A stretch of 64,000 nt of DNA from Epiperipatus broadwayi (GCA_028023455.1 JAQFVV010012537.1:2591889-2655888), one strand, 5' to 3'. Numbered from the stretch's first letter, positions 49,221-61,559 are shown. Numbers and translations: made by a program. Notes: generated from the sequence alone by a model not told the origin.

Positions 49221-49338
49221 TATTGGATGAGTAGGCATTAGATAGGGATTTTATGCACAAGCCTTCTGGCATCCATTGATTACTCTGTTTAGCACAGGTG
49301 GCACTACTATATGGAGTTTTGCTTTGCTTTGTTTATAT

Positions 49339-49714
49339 CTATAATATATTATAACATGGTAAAAGTAAATATATATATATATCATTAAGCGTATCAGTTA
49401 AAATTTTTAAAATAAACATAATAATACAATACAATTTTAAATGTGTTTTAAAACTTTTTAGGGATATTGGCGATCTTTTTTTATTATTATAGAAAATTCA
49501 TATTTAAAAGCAACATAGATTGTATTTGTAATAAGTACTTATAAGAAAGAACATTCATAAATATTTCATATGAAACATGGAACAAAATGCTGGTGTAAGC
49601 TGTTATGAATATTTGTGGATTGTTATTATACAATACTGGCATAGTGTTTATTGGTAACTTCCTATTTCTGTGTGGACTTTATTCAAAAGTTATTTCTAAC
49701 AACAATATTTGATG
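49339..49714. other. No gene recognised
   Basis: AT-rich spacer between the family C palindrome and LINE-B. Confidence 0.6.
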
Positions 49715-52700
49715 TGATATAGTTACTCTTTTATCAAAGTCAGGAATCTCTCAGCCACTATTGTCACCTGTTACCCACATTACTTTCACTTTCCATTTCC
49801 CACTCTAAGTTTTTCCCACATTCTTTTCTATTCTGGTCCATTCCATTTCCACAATATCATCTTTATCCATTCTATGGACTTTATATCTAGATCCCTCTTA
49901 TTTTTTTACCAAGCCCAGCATAAAACCAAGATTCCACTTTCTGTATAATCACCTAGTTTATATTTATTCTCCTACAATTTCATTATTTGTATCCTTTCTT
50001 CTTGTAAGCATTTACATTCAATTAGCAGATGTCTAATATTTTTCATACCTTCCTTACATAACTACAGACTAAACCACTCACATTTCTTCATTTATGTGTA
50101 TATTCCCTTATTGCTTATGATCCTGTTCAAGCTTTAAACACTAGACTACTTTTCTTGCTATTATCATAATTAACTCACATCCAATATTCTATTTATTTCT
50201 ACATATATTAAGACTTTTACTCTCGATACTAATACTCCATCTCTCCAGATTTCTAGTTTTTATTAATGCATCTATTCTTTTATTCCATTCTTTGCCAGTG
50301 TAACACTCAACAATCTTCCTAACACAATCATCCCACCTTTTGTACAAGTATACTAACATAAATTTCTTTATCTAAATCTTCTGCATACTGTACTACCTTT
50401 CTCACCCATCTTGTTGACTCTCTTTAACTTGTAGCCCAATTAAATACTATTTTGACTATTCTCTAACTATCCAAAAATTGCAATCTACTGATATTTCCAT
50501 TTTGCTTTTTTGCATCTCTCACATAAAAACTTGATCATTCCATTTCTCCTTGATTTGCCTCCTTTGCTAACCACACATCTGCATCTAATGCATGCCTTCC
50601 TATTTCTCTTAGTACCTTTTTTCTAAGTAATCTAACATCACTTTACTAACACATAATGCATCATTATCATAAGTTAACCCTGCTACTGCCATTCCCTTTC
50701 ATACAATTCTTGCTACATCATTATTATTATATGCAAATACTGTTTATTTCTTTATCAGTTCTTTTTTTTTCATTGCTTCAGTTATCTATTTTTTTCCCCA
50801 TACTTATTCACTACATTTAACTTTATATCCCCCTATAAAAATTATCTTTCTTTTTCCCCCAGTGTTTATCATCATTATTTTTATTCACTCAATTTGATCC
50901 TCATCTCTTTATCCACCATTTTGCAAGTTTTCAGCACAACTTTCATATCCTCTCTATTTTCTGTACACAACCCCAGTGTTTATCATCATTATTTTTATTC
51001 ACTCAATTTGATCCTCATCTCTTTATCCACCCTTTTGCAAGTCTTCAGCACAACTTTCATATCTTCTCTATTTTCTGCACACAACCCAGGGTTTATCATG
51101 ATTAATTTTATTCACTCAATTTGATCTCATCTCTTTATCCACCCTTTTGCAAGTCTTCAGCACAACTTTCATACCCTCTCTATTTTCTGTACACAAGAAA
51201 ATATCAGCACATAAAAGACCTCATAATGTATTTACTCTCTTGCCATCTTTGTTCTCTTCCTAGTCTTTTATTACCCTCTCCATTTCTTTCAAATATAACA
51301 AAAACAAAATAAGTGACATAGGGCATCCTTGTCTTAGTCCCACCCATTTTTTAACTCTAACTGATTCTATATTTCCTAACTGATACACATACATAGTAAT
51401 TATTTTCATTCAATCTCTTAATAAGATCCACTAAAGCTCCATTCATTCCCAAATTTACAAAACTTACTCATAATCTATTTTTATTTACTCTCTCATATAC
51501 CTCCTCTATATCTATAAAGACCATAACCTGTATTCCTACTAAATGACTATAAATAAACTATCTCCTATATGCCTATCAATTTTAAATCCTCCTTGAATTT
51601 CTCCGACTGTATTATTTCTTTCATCTATTTTGCCATTCTTCCAGTCACCATGTATGCAAAAATTTTATACCCCACCAATGTTACTGCTACTGGCCCATGA
51701 TTGTTTATTTTTCTATGATCCTTTTTTTAATTAAGAGCCTCACTCTTGTATTATTCCAGCTATCTGGAAATTCTATTTTCTGTGCCATCTTAATAAAACA
51801 TTATAATAGATTTAATTTTGCCCTATTCCCAAATTCATCACTATCTCTGGTGCCCATCCATCTAAACTTCTTGTGTTCCCATTTTTCAGCTTCTTCCCTG
51901 CCTCATTCAATTCATTTCCTGGAAAACTAATATTTCTGCTTCTATGTGATTTTATGTTTTTTATCACACTGTCCTTCACATCTAACATCTTTTCTATATT
52001 CATTACATACTTATTTAACATTGTCTCTAATTCTTTTCCAGAGCTACACCCTTTCTCCTCATCATTTAATAATACTATTTTTCTCTCCTCAACATTTCTT
52101 CTTTTAATATGTTTCCAAATTTTTTTACTTCCATCACTTCCATTTTTATTAATTCCCCCCCCCCCATCAATTTACCATTTAATTTTATTATCTATATATA
52201 ATTATCTATTTTAGACACCTTTTTTAAAATAAATTTTCCCATTTAAAATTAACATTTTTTCACTTTCTTTTTTTTTTAATAGCATATTTATGTTCTCTGC
52301 ATGCTTTACTCCTCTCTTTTACACTTTTACTATGTCACTCTTCTATTACTTTTATTCCTTTGAATATTCTCAACTAAAACCCTATTTTCCACTTTTTCTA
52401 CTTTACCACTCCAGTCCTTATATTCACCCCCAACAAGCTCTTCCTTGATTCCTTCAACTTTTATATTCTTCTAACTTATTCTTATCATTCATTCCCATTC
52501 ACATCTTTCATTATCCTTTTTACATTTATTATTTTCCATATCACTAACTATTTCTATTATAAACAAATTATGGCCACTATTACATACTCTCTCTCTTCAT
52601 TATTAAATACTTTAATCTTTTGTACTTTGTTTATTCCCTCTTTATCATATAATACATAATTTATTGCATGAAATATATTATTTCTATACCATGTATATTG

Positions 52701-53400
52701 CTCCTCATAAATATTTCCAATGCTCAAATTTACTCTCTGACAAAAAAATTTCAAAAGCTATCCATTCTTGTTATCCAAGTGATCAATTTCTTAAATATGC
52801 CCATTTATACCCCCCCCAGCTATTATTTACTTTTTTTTTGAAACTCTGTATATACTTAAATACACATTCATGTATGCTACTGCTCCACTCCATTATAGTT
52901 TGACTATATTCACTGGCTATATACATTACAGCCACCATCTATTCTTGTCTTCCTATCCTTATCTCAAACCACAAATGTTCTTGCACTTTACAGTATTCAA
53001 ATATTTTTTGACCTACTTTTTCTTTTCTATCTATATTATGCCATAACAAATTTTCCAGAGTAATATCTTCTTCTCTTAGATGTGTTTCCACTACTGCTAA
53101 TACCTGAAGACCTTCATTTTTAACTGCTTCATTTAATTCCAACCTTTTTTCTGGTGTCATACCACCTTGCATATTCAAATATTCAATTTTAACAATTTCT
53201 TTCTTTCTTATTATCCTTTTATAAATTCTTTTCTTTCTTCTCTATTATATTTGTAATTAGTTTTGTTTATCATTAGTTTTACAGATGCATTCCCTCTCCA
53301 CATCTACATTTATATCTGAATCAGTGATTCTTTTGATTTCTTCTTAAATTCTGTCAATTCTTAACTTTCTTTTTGATAATATTGTAATTTAAAACCCTAG
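49715..53400 (-). pseudogene. LINE-B, long decayed endonuclease-RT retrotransposon
   Basis: The whole plus strand is pyrimidine-rich because a purine-rich coding strand runs on the minus side. From 5' to 3' on the minus strand: an ORF1 end and NMQGG (53178 down to 52939, with LNEAVKNEGLQVLAVVETH, an endonuclease start), TWYRNNIFHAINYVLYDKEG (52557-52754), NELNEAGKKLKNGNTRSLDG (reverse transcriptase start, 51812-52021), then 'LLCADIFLCTENREG' near 51200 with the catalytic box, and a 3' part to about 49715. Numerous frameshifts. The plus-strand copy at 61560-64000 aligns with it. Clade unknown; a CR1/L2-like group is possible given the SGNH-type ORF1 at 57600. Confidence 0.82.
50857..51175 (-). 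repeat. Tandem triplication inside the LINE-B RT
   Basis: About 114 bp repeated nearly three times: TTTATCATCATTATTTTTAT followed by CACTCAATTTGATC and TTTGCAAGT(T/C)TTCAGCACAA. It covers codons just downstream of the catalytic box. The repeat arose after insertion or in a source copy; the other LINE-B copy has it once. Confidence 0.9.
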
Positions 53401-53985
53401 TAGCAAACTCTTTATGCAGTAATTCATCAAGTGCAAGCCTTAGAAATCAATAAGATACAAGAAATTTGTGCATAAAATCCCCATCTAGTGCCTATTTATC
53501 CAATATCCCCAAACTAGTTTCTAACTTGTGGCTTTCATCAGTGAAAAGCCTTGGATTTAAGAGTATTTTTGAAACCAACTTTTACTTATTTTGTTAACTA
53601 TAAAACTAGAAGCCCAAGATGAAATTGAAATAATGTTTTTAATTCAAGCTTAGTCACTTTTATACTCATATAGATCTGAACTCAGATCAGCATCTATACA
53701 TTCCAGTGTCTTTTTCAAAAACCACAGTCACCACTATCCTATGGTCATGATAAGTATAAAACCATCAATACATCTTATAATCACCATTTCATATGTGTAA
53801 ACAGGTGTTAATAACAGTAGCAAACTATCCATACAATAATTCCACTAAGTGATAAGAATTCTATGCACAAAACTTCTTGCATCCATTGATTATTAAAACT
53901 TGTACATGGTGGCACTGCTGTATGGAGATTTTGCTATTGTTATTAATAGCTGTGTATGGTGATCACTTGATGTTTTGAAATATTA
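53401..53985 (-). mobile_element. Family C, older full unit
   Basis: Same order as 48144-48600, with about one change in five: CAAGTGCAAGCC, CATAAAATCCCCATCTAGTG, ribozyme, TTAACTATAAAACTA, CATCTATACATTCCAGTGTC. It closes with an inverted terminal part (CATCCATTGATTAT, GGTGGCACTGCTGTATGGAG). It directly adjoins the 5' side of LINE-B. Confidence 0.85.
53506..53547 (-). ncRNA. Hammerhead ribozyme motif, family C, diverged
   Basis: Minus strand: UUUUCA pairs UGGGGA by Watson-Crick and three U·G pairs. Core CUGAUGA is intact, stem II AGC/GUU (A-U, G·U, C-G) closes around CACAA, and GAAAC, UA and GUU (still NUH) are all kept. The core survives in a copy that is otherwise the most diverged. Confidence 0.68.
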
Positions 53986-54069
53986 CTTCTATTAGTAGTT
54001 GTAGATATGTGGTAACAGGCACACACTCTAATTCAAGAAAATATAATAAAATCACTTTATGCTCTAGAC

Positions 54070-54562
54070 CAGGGGTGGGCAAATAGTTGCCAAGAGCTAC
54101 ATGCAGCCTTCTAAGAGTTTTTATGTGGCCCACCAAGACAATCAGAAAAATCTGCCTTGAACTGAGATTTCCTTCCTATGCATGACCGAAGATTCATCTC
54201 GTATTTTCCACTAGAATGGCCACATCAATACTCATGCACAGTGTAGATACAATGTGTAGTTCTTTTCCAGTTGATCTGCTTAATTTCAATTTTGTCTTTG
54301 CATTAGCAAATATATACATTTTCAACTTTAATGAAACCATGAACCCTCCGAAAAAATGTAAAATCGGTGATGAATGTCATGTGTTTAATAAAGCATGGAC
54401 AAACAAATATTTCTTTGGTAATACAGAGAATAAAGCAGTGTGCTTATTGTGAGATGAAAAAAGGTGTGACCCTCTGCTAACCTTCGCTTCCACAATGTGG
54501 CCCCCAGGGTGGCCCTCCATCATCCTCTGCAGCCCCCGAGCCAAAATAATTGCATACCCCTG
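54070..54562 (+). mobile_element. Non-autonomous hAT transposon with perfect 8-bp target duplication
   Basis: Ends CAGGGGTGGGCAAA and TTGCATACCCCTG form imperfect inverted repeats. CTCTAGAC flanks both sides (54062-54069 and 54563-54570). The interior keeps the start of a transposase reading frame and is then deleted to the right end. GC content and CpG are well above the flanks. Confidence 0.95.
54339..54452 (+). pseudogene. 5' remnant of a hAT transposase (ZBED/GTF2IRD2-like)
   Basis: Starts MNPPKKCKIGDECHVFNKAW and goes on with KYFFG, then KAVCLL before a stop. This is the usual N-terminus of the hAT transposases related to vertebrate ZBED5, SCAND3 and GTF2IRD2 genes: basic start, 'F...W...YFF', then a Cys that begins the BED zinc finger. 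Only about 38 codons remain of a roughly 600-residue protein. The stop falls where the second zinc-finger Cys is expected. Confidence 0.75.
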
Positions 54563-54570
54563 CTCTAGAC

Positions 54571-56549
54571 TGATATTCTAGCATTCTATAAAACTATTCA
54601 GATCACTGTAAAGAATGAGTATAAACAAACATTCTATTTTATCATTTTTAGGAAGTTTAAAAACTTATAAAACATGATAAATGTAGTGTTATTTAAAAAA
54701 TGAGATGTAATTATATATATGTGAGATATAATGTTTCTCTTGCTTTTATGAAACATCACTGAATTTTAAAAAATTAAAATAAAACTAAAAATTACATATA
54801 TAATTGAAATAAATTAAAAATGCTTATAAGAAGAACACAAGAATGTGGTAAAAATATAAAATACTAACAAGAAGCTAATAGCCATATAATTTAGTAGTAA
54901 AATTTACATAGTGAGATATGCAATTAAATCATTTGTAGAAGAAAAATGGAATCAATCTGATAGAATTACAAGGATAAGTAAAAAATAATATCTAAAAAAG
55001 AGGATTCTAGATATAATAGAGTAAACAATTATAAAAATTATTGGAAATTGTGAGTCAATGTTCATAAGGAAACAAAGATTCCATAGGAGAAATATCATAA
55101 AAACAAATGGAAATAAACACAATCATTTATAGAAAAAGTTAACTAATTGAAGTGAGGCTATTTCACAAAATTTAATTATTCACATATGCAATTTTTATTT
55201 TAGAGTTTATTACAAAACTAAACTATTTTTAGTATTATTTTTTATTAACATTAATATTAAGTATAATTAAAATAATGAAAAAATATTTAAACAACAAATT
55301 CATTTAAAGAAATAATAGAAATGTACATTTAATGATAGCTTTAAATATATATAATTGAAATGGAAATAATTACCTCCCCAGAGTTACGTATTGTTGACAT
55401 AGTGAAAGGTATTTATTTCCATTTCAATTTTCATATTAATTAAAATAATGAAATTTTTGTATAATTATAAAAATAAAATATATTTTGTTAAATAAAAACA
55501 ACTTTTGCATAAATGAAAACAATCTTGAAATAAAAAAATACTCTTAAAGACTTTCTGCTTTAAAATAATATAAATCAGCACCAACATTTTCTGCAACCTG
55601 GGTTCTGCTATTTGATTTTAGAACTATGCAATTTTCTCATCTACTAACAATTTCTGACATCTAGACACAAAAGTAAAAACTAATATATAAATTTATTACC
55701 ATTGTATTGAAAAGGTTTGTTATAAAAATGCAATATTGACACAGATCATTTAAATGCTAACTTGAGTCACCTTGTAACTGATCCAGCTTTTTAGAATTGT
55801 TGAGAGAAGGTTAAAAAATTAATTTAAAAAAAAACTTGAAAAATTTCATGCTGTGGTAAATTAATGAGTCATTTAATGGGTTAGTGGCTTAGAAAATGTA
55901 TATGATATTCAAGCACCTGAAATAATGGTTAATCTTTAATCCAAGAATATTTAGTTTTATAATCTATTGATTTACTAATACCATAATCCAAACAAAGTTG
56001 AAATAATTGATTGGAAATTTTGCCACTTTTGTTACTGCAAAATATATATTTATAAGTTATTCATACAAATACATATATACATTATGCTAAATTATTTTAA
56101 TTTTTATTAAAATATCATGCTAAAGCTTTATATAAATTTTTTAATTGTGAAGTGATGTCTTTAAAACGGATGCATATAAAATACTTTTGAAAGATATTTT
56201 CAATGATAGCTTAAGTCAATCAATTTTTAGTCAATCCATCATGATAAAAATATAAATTCTTTTTTTAGAAAAAAAAAAAAAAATTCTTTATGGAATAACA
56301 ATTTTTAATTAAGTCTTAACATTTTTGTGTAAGAAAGATACTGTTTTATCAAAATTCTTTTTGTAGCAGAAATGCATTTGTTTATGACATTTTATTTTTT
56401 TCACAAAAAAATTAATTGATTTGCAATTATCTTTATCTTAAAGTTAAAAGCTAAAGTCGAGATTTTAAAGCTGTTTATAGATAACACTAATGCAAAAAAA
56501 CTGAAAATTAAACTATAGATAGCTAAGTTTTAAACAGATTTGAATAAAC
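54571..56549. other. AT-rich DNA, no gene recognised
   Basis: Contains a short inverted repeat (AATTGAAATGGAAATAA at 55351 against its complement ending at 55430) and a poly(A) run at 56269. No coding or RNA signal. Confidence 0.6.
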
Positions 56550-56725
56550 AGAGCAAAATTCTCCATACAGTATTGTCACCTGTGCTAAACAGAGTAATCA
56601 ATGGACGCCAGAAGGCTTGTGCATAAAATCCCTATCTAATGTCTACTCATCCAATATCCCCAGACTAGTTTCTGGCTTGTGGCCTTAGAAAATGTGATCA
56701 TGTGATGCTTAACAGATTTGAATAG
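56550..56725 (-). mobile_element. Family C, short copy with deleted ribozyme core
   Basis: Terminal block, CATAAAATCCCTATCTAATG and CCCCAGACTAGTTTCTGG are kept. The sequence jumps from GTGGCCTTA directly to GTGATCATGTGATGCTTA, so CUGAUGA and helix I 5' strand are gone. Confidence 0.85.
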
Positions 56726-57325
56726 TTTTAAATATTGCAGTGTAGAAGATGAATGGGCCAATACAATTCATAAACTAAGTGTCATATACAATGGAGCTAC
56801 ATTTATCATCTCAATATACACTAGTTCAATTATAGGCCATCCAAAAAGTAGTAAACAACCAAAAATAAAAGCATTAATATTTTGATATTTCATTTTTTAC
56901 CATGGAAATTTCATTGGGTTTTTCTAATTATTTTTTAATAAATAAAAACTTGTTCATTACATTTTTACATTTCTGAAAAAAATTCAAAACGTGAAAATAA
57001 TATGCAATATAAAGTTTCAACTTTGCAAATAAAACAGTAATAAGCAGAAATAAGTAAACAAAACAAAGTACTCTTTTTTAGACTTCCAGCAAAAAATATA
57101 TATTTTTAATGAAAAAAGGGGTTCTCCACTAAATCTTTATTTTTATTACAAATTTTGATAAAACATACTTTCATATAATAAATATGTTCTTTAAAATAAT
57201 AAAAATTTTCAGTTATTAAAAAATAATGAAAAATAATGAGTTTTGATCATAGTTTTTATTTGCCATAACTAAATTTCAGTTGACTAGTTTTTGCTGCAAA
57301 ACTATCAGATTAAAATCTAATCTAA

Positions 57326-57400
57326 ATCAGGGGTCTTCAATATGGTTGGTAATGCCCACTAATGGGTGTTTATGGTTTTTGGTAGGCAGTAATTAATTTA
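57326..57400 (+). mobile_element. Possible solo hAT end
   Basis: CAGGGGTCTTCAATATGG resembles hAT left ends in this window and elsewhere. No matching right end or target duplication was found nearby. Confidence 0.3.
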
Positions 57401-57574
57401 ATACCATAGTACTTTCATTTACTTTTTAAAAACTGAATTTTTATTTTATAATGCTGTTTTATAATTTTTTATACAATTTGTATATTTTGAACATATTGTC
57501 AATATTTAAAATGTTGTTTGAACATGCCTTGTAATATCATATATTCAATATGAAATTCTAAAAATGTGAAATAT

Positions 57575-58318
57575 AAAAGTCTGTTAGAGGGCAACACATG
57601 CAATATAAAATATAAAACAGATAAAGTAAAGAAACAAGGAAGTAGAGATGTGTATGTTATGGTAAGGACAAATAATTTGTCAGACCCATTAGAGAGAGAG
57701 AGTAATGGACAAGTACATAGAATCAATTAGTAATTTGAGTAAAATTAAAGTAAGAGTAGGAATAGTTGGGTTATTACCAAGATTTGATAATAAGTATATG
57801 TTAGATAGGGTATGTTCTGTAAATGAGATATTAAAAAAATTGTGCGAGAGAAATGATATTATGTTTGTGGATATGTAAGATTTTTTTATTAATAAGAGGG
57901 AGTTATATAGTAAAGATGAATTGTACTTGGCAAAACAAGAAAGTTAAGTTTTAGGGAGTTTGATTTATAAAGAATATAGTCCAGAAACTTATAAAGGGGA
58001 ATGGAGTTTTAAATTGCAGTGTTATCAGAAAGAAGAAGAATGGATGGGGGGGGGGAGGGTAATAAATAAACAAAGAGTAGCTGATTTAAATATAAATGTA
58101 AGTGTGGAGAGGGAATGGGTCTGTAAAATTAATGGTAAGCAAGTTACTTATAAATGTAATAAAGAAGAAAGAGTCAAAAGAATTTATAAAAGAGTAGTTA
58201 GGAAAGAAGAAATTACTAAATTGGATATTTGAATATGCAAGGTGGTAGGAGACCAGAAACATGACTGGAATTAAACAAAGCACTTAAAAGTGAAGAGCTT
58301 GAGGTACTAACAGTAGTG
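57575..58318 (+). pseudogene. LINE-B 5' part: SGNH-esterase-like ORF1 end and endonuclease start
   Basis: Coding resemblance in shifting frames: VYVMVRTNNLSDPLE (block like GTNN of SGNH hydrolases) near 57650, VRVGIVGLLPRFDNKY near 57755, 'VNEILKKLCERNDIMFVD' near 57815 and 'LYSKDELYLA' near 57910, the usual block order of the esterase in LINE ORF1. An open frame (57960-58232) follows, with a Lys/Glu-rich basic end, then MQGG-like and ELEVLTVVE-like text of the endonuclease start. The G-run at 58046-58053 is probably a slippage site. A stop within the esterase shows decay. Confidence 0.65.
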
Positions 58319-58685
58319 GAAATACATTTACTATTAGTACCACAAGCTCTTCATTTTTAACTGCTTTGTTTAATTTCAGCCATTTTTTTGGTCTCCTACC
58401 ACCTTGCATATTCAAATATCCAATTTTAACAATTTCTTCTTTCCTACTTTTTTATAAATTCTTTTGACTCTTTCATCTTCATTACATTTATAAATAACTT
58501 GCTTAATTAATTTTACTCCCTCACCAAGTATACATTTATATCTAAATCAGCTATCCTTTGTTTATTTATTACACCCTGTCCATTCTTTTTCTTTCTGATA
58601 ACATTGCAATTTAAACCTCTATATCCCTTTATAAGTTTCTGGACTGTATTCTTTATAAATCAAACTCCCTAAAGAACTTATACTG
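58319..58685 (-). pseudogene. LINE-B segment, inverted partner of 57960-58318
   Basis: Reverse complement of the preceding 355 bp with about 10% differences, including CTTTTGACTCTTTCATCTTC and AAACTCCCTAAAGAACTTAT. The join at 58318 is close to the same LINE-B codon (ELEVLTVVE) on both sides. Confidence 0.8.
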
Positions 58686-58689
58686 GAAG

Positions 58690-61555
58690 ACTTGGTATTG
58701 TAAGAGTCATATTTGTGCAGTCATATAACAAAATCCAGAGTCCAGGCAAAATACACCAAAGCTTATCAAGATGAGTGGTGAGACCTCAAATCTAACCAAA
58801 TTCAATTCATTTACCAGTATTCCATGATTTATCACCCTATGAATGACATTAATGAGGTTACACTCGGTCTCAATTTCTTCAGCGAGCTGACTGAGCAAAG
58901 GGAGAAACATGAGACTCAGGGGAAATTATAATTTATATATAATTAAAGGCTAAATAGTCTACTTAATATTCCAAGGCTTAACTAAAAGAATGCATACTAT
59001 TACTATACATGTTAATAATAAGGAATTTGGTTTATTTGGAGTTGGATTGTGAGTAAAAGATGTGAAACAACTTATAATTTTAAATAGGTTTATTAAAATA
59101 AATGATTAAATAATAACTTAAATAAAACAAAGGAAACATTAATTACTTAATGTTAATTAACACATGCAGGCATTACAGAAATTATGAGAGTAATTTAATA
59201 TAGTGATCTCATCTTTAATATAGTGATCTCATCTTTAATACCTTAATTTATACAGATGTTGTGGTTAGTAAACCATGCCTATTATATTTTGATATGCCAA
59301 GCTATTCCTTGGTTTGCCAATGTTAATAAGTTAGAACTTTAGTCAGGATGATCATTAGCTACAGTGTTAAGCTGATTGTTATATAAGTATATTATAAACA
59401 AGCAATTTAATAAGTTCAACATACAGATTCAACCTGTTAACCTAGATTATGGATTTAGACTAATGCTGAAGCATTAATAATAAAAAGGAGAAGAACTCAT
59501 TACCTTTACAGTCACATCTATAGACTATGGTGCTAATAAAAATACTAAAATAAGGTTGCAGTGTGAGTGAGTAATTGTTCATGGGCTTCATTATCAAATA
59601 ATTGGTGCCCTAAGACTGAATGGCTTGCAACAATTAAATAAGAACATTTGTTCAATGAACTCAGATCAGCTACTCAAATGTTCTGGCCTTAAACTTGGTA
59701 ACATGCTTGATGCTTTAACCCAAATGGAGATGGATGGGAGCAGCCTCTACTGCTATCTCATGAAACCATAGCAAGACATTAATACACCAATGGGCTTAGT
59801 AAAAACATGCTTGCAATGTATAAATTAATACAAATATGTATATGTAGAATTAATTAACTAATGCACTTAAACAGATAATTTCTATCTGCTAAAATTAACT
59901 CAATCCAGTTCTTATTTTAGCATATAGTAACCATGCTAAAAAAATGAGCTAACTAAATTATTAATCTAGTTAATACACTGAATCTATATTCACACATATA
60001 TATATATAATATAATTTTTAATGGTAAATACAACAACATTCAAAATATACTTTAAATATCATTCGTAGTTAGCATCCTACTTCTAACTAATAGATAATAA
60101 GTTCAATAACTCACTAAGCAAATCTTAATAAAATATAATCTAAATGAAATAATGATAACAATGTGTATATGGTGCTTGGTTGTTATCTATCAAAATAGGA
60201 CTTCAAAGCAGTGATTTATCATGCTAAACAGTATTTTTAAATACCACACTGGAGATCTTTATAAAGATCTTTCCTTAAAAGATTACTAAAATAATTATTC
60301 GGTGCCTCAAAATATTGGCATATCATAACATATATATTAAAGTAACAAAAAATAAAATAACTAAAACAATAATTATAGGCATGACCATAGTTTATGAAAA
60401 GTTAAGTAATAACTGAATACAGTCATTGAGGATAAAGAAATAAATTTCATTATTTAATATACAGGCAAAAATGATTTAATTTAAAAGATTTAATAATTAT
60501 GAATGAACGTTCATACTTTTACAGTAGTTAGCTTAAAATTTAATTTACAGTTTAAAGATTAATTTATAGAGAGCTCTGTGGTTTATGAAGAATATTACCA
60601 ATCCTCTTCTAAAGCTTGAACATCAGGCACTTTGGAGTAGGCATTGTGGCATACTTCTCTGGATATGTCGCTTGGTAATAGTCTTTTTTCAACAACAAAC
60701 GGTGGCTAGAAGTTCTCCATCTGATGATGATGATCACACATTGTGGCAACATGTAAGATGGAGATGACCATTCCCCCATAAGAAGAGATGGCAAATCTGC
60801 GGCCCTCCTACTCACTCATTATAAAATTCAAACAGGCATGGATTCTGGTAGCAACATGCATATACATTTTTACAAAGTATCTTTTTAAAGTATCAAAATA
60901 TAGGCTATTTATACTAATTTTCAAATCCTATATTATTTTTCTACAAGCTGGATTCACAGCAGGATGAATCTATTAATACTTATTTACAATTTCGATTTTA
61001 AATTTGTAAAATCGACTCAACTATTGTTTAATATTTAAGATCAAGTAAATTTAACTTGGTTTAGACATTCAATTTCCAAAAGGATCTAAAATAGTGCTGA
61101 TTCAGTGTGTTTTGTTATTGACTAAGTGTCTGTTTTAAAAACATTATTGCAAAAATATAAATTTAGAAACTCAGCCTGTAGACTATTTTATAACCAGGTG
61201 GATGTCATGATTTTTATTTACAATATTTTAATTTAACTTTAAAAATTTAGCAAATCTTTTAAACAATATTTTGTTATATATGTATGCTGGTACTATGTGC
61301 ATTTTATGCATATTTCTTTTAAATAAATAAATGTATAATTTTTTTTAAAAATCTAATTTTTAAATACAGACACACTGTAATATATATAAACTAATAATAT
61401 ATCATAGTCGGTTCTCCAAATGTATGTGTGCTGATACATATATAATGATGTTTATGTTGTTATACATATACTCAAAGGGTTTTAAAGTTAGCACAGATAG
61501 AGTTATGGGGTAAAAAATATATTCTGTAGGAATATACTGTTTCAGTATGGCAGGG
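58690..61555. other. Unassigned DNA, no gene recognised
   Basis: Mostly AT-rich. A 23-bp direct doublet (TATAGTGATCTCATCTTTAA) lies at 59199-59240. The more balanced 60590-60840 stretch has overlapping open frames on both strands without a family motif and contains a GATGATGATGATCACAC block. It may be an unknown mobile element. Confidence 0.5.
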
Positions 61556-61559
61556 TATA

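Larger units (their letters stand above)
48144..49338. mobile_element. Family C tandem dimer in a 1.2-kb palindrome
   Basis: The left half is a direct dimer with a 447-bp period: ATCACATGATCACATCTCC starts at 48144 and again at 48591. The right half (48774-49338) is the reverse complement of the left (about 48182-48747) with only scattered differences and a 26-bp centre. Arms are thus about 565 bp. Each half contains one complete ribozyme position (48300-48341 minus, 49179-49220 plus), and the two central ones are truncated at stem II. It is the freshest copy of the family in the window. No open frame is present. Confidence 0.92.

Noticed and set aside
51873-52214. Plus-strand open frame of 113 codons
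   Set aside because: Antisense shadow of the minus-strand LINE-B coding sequence.
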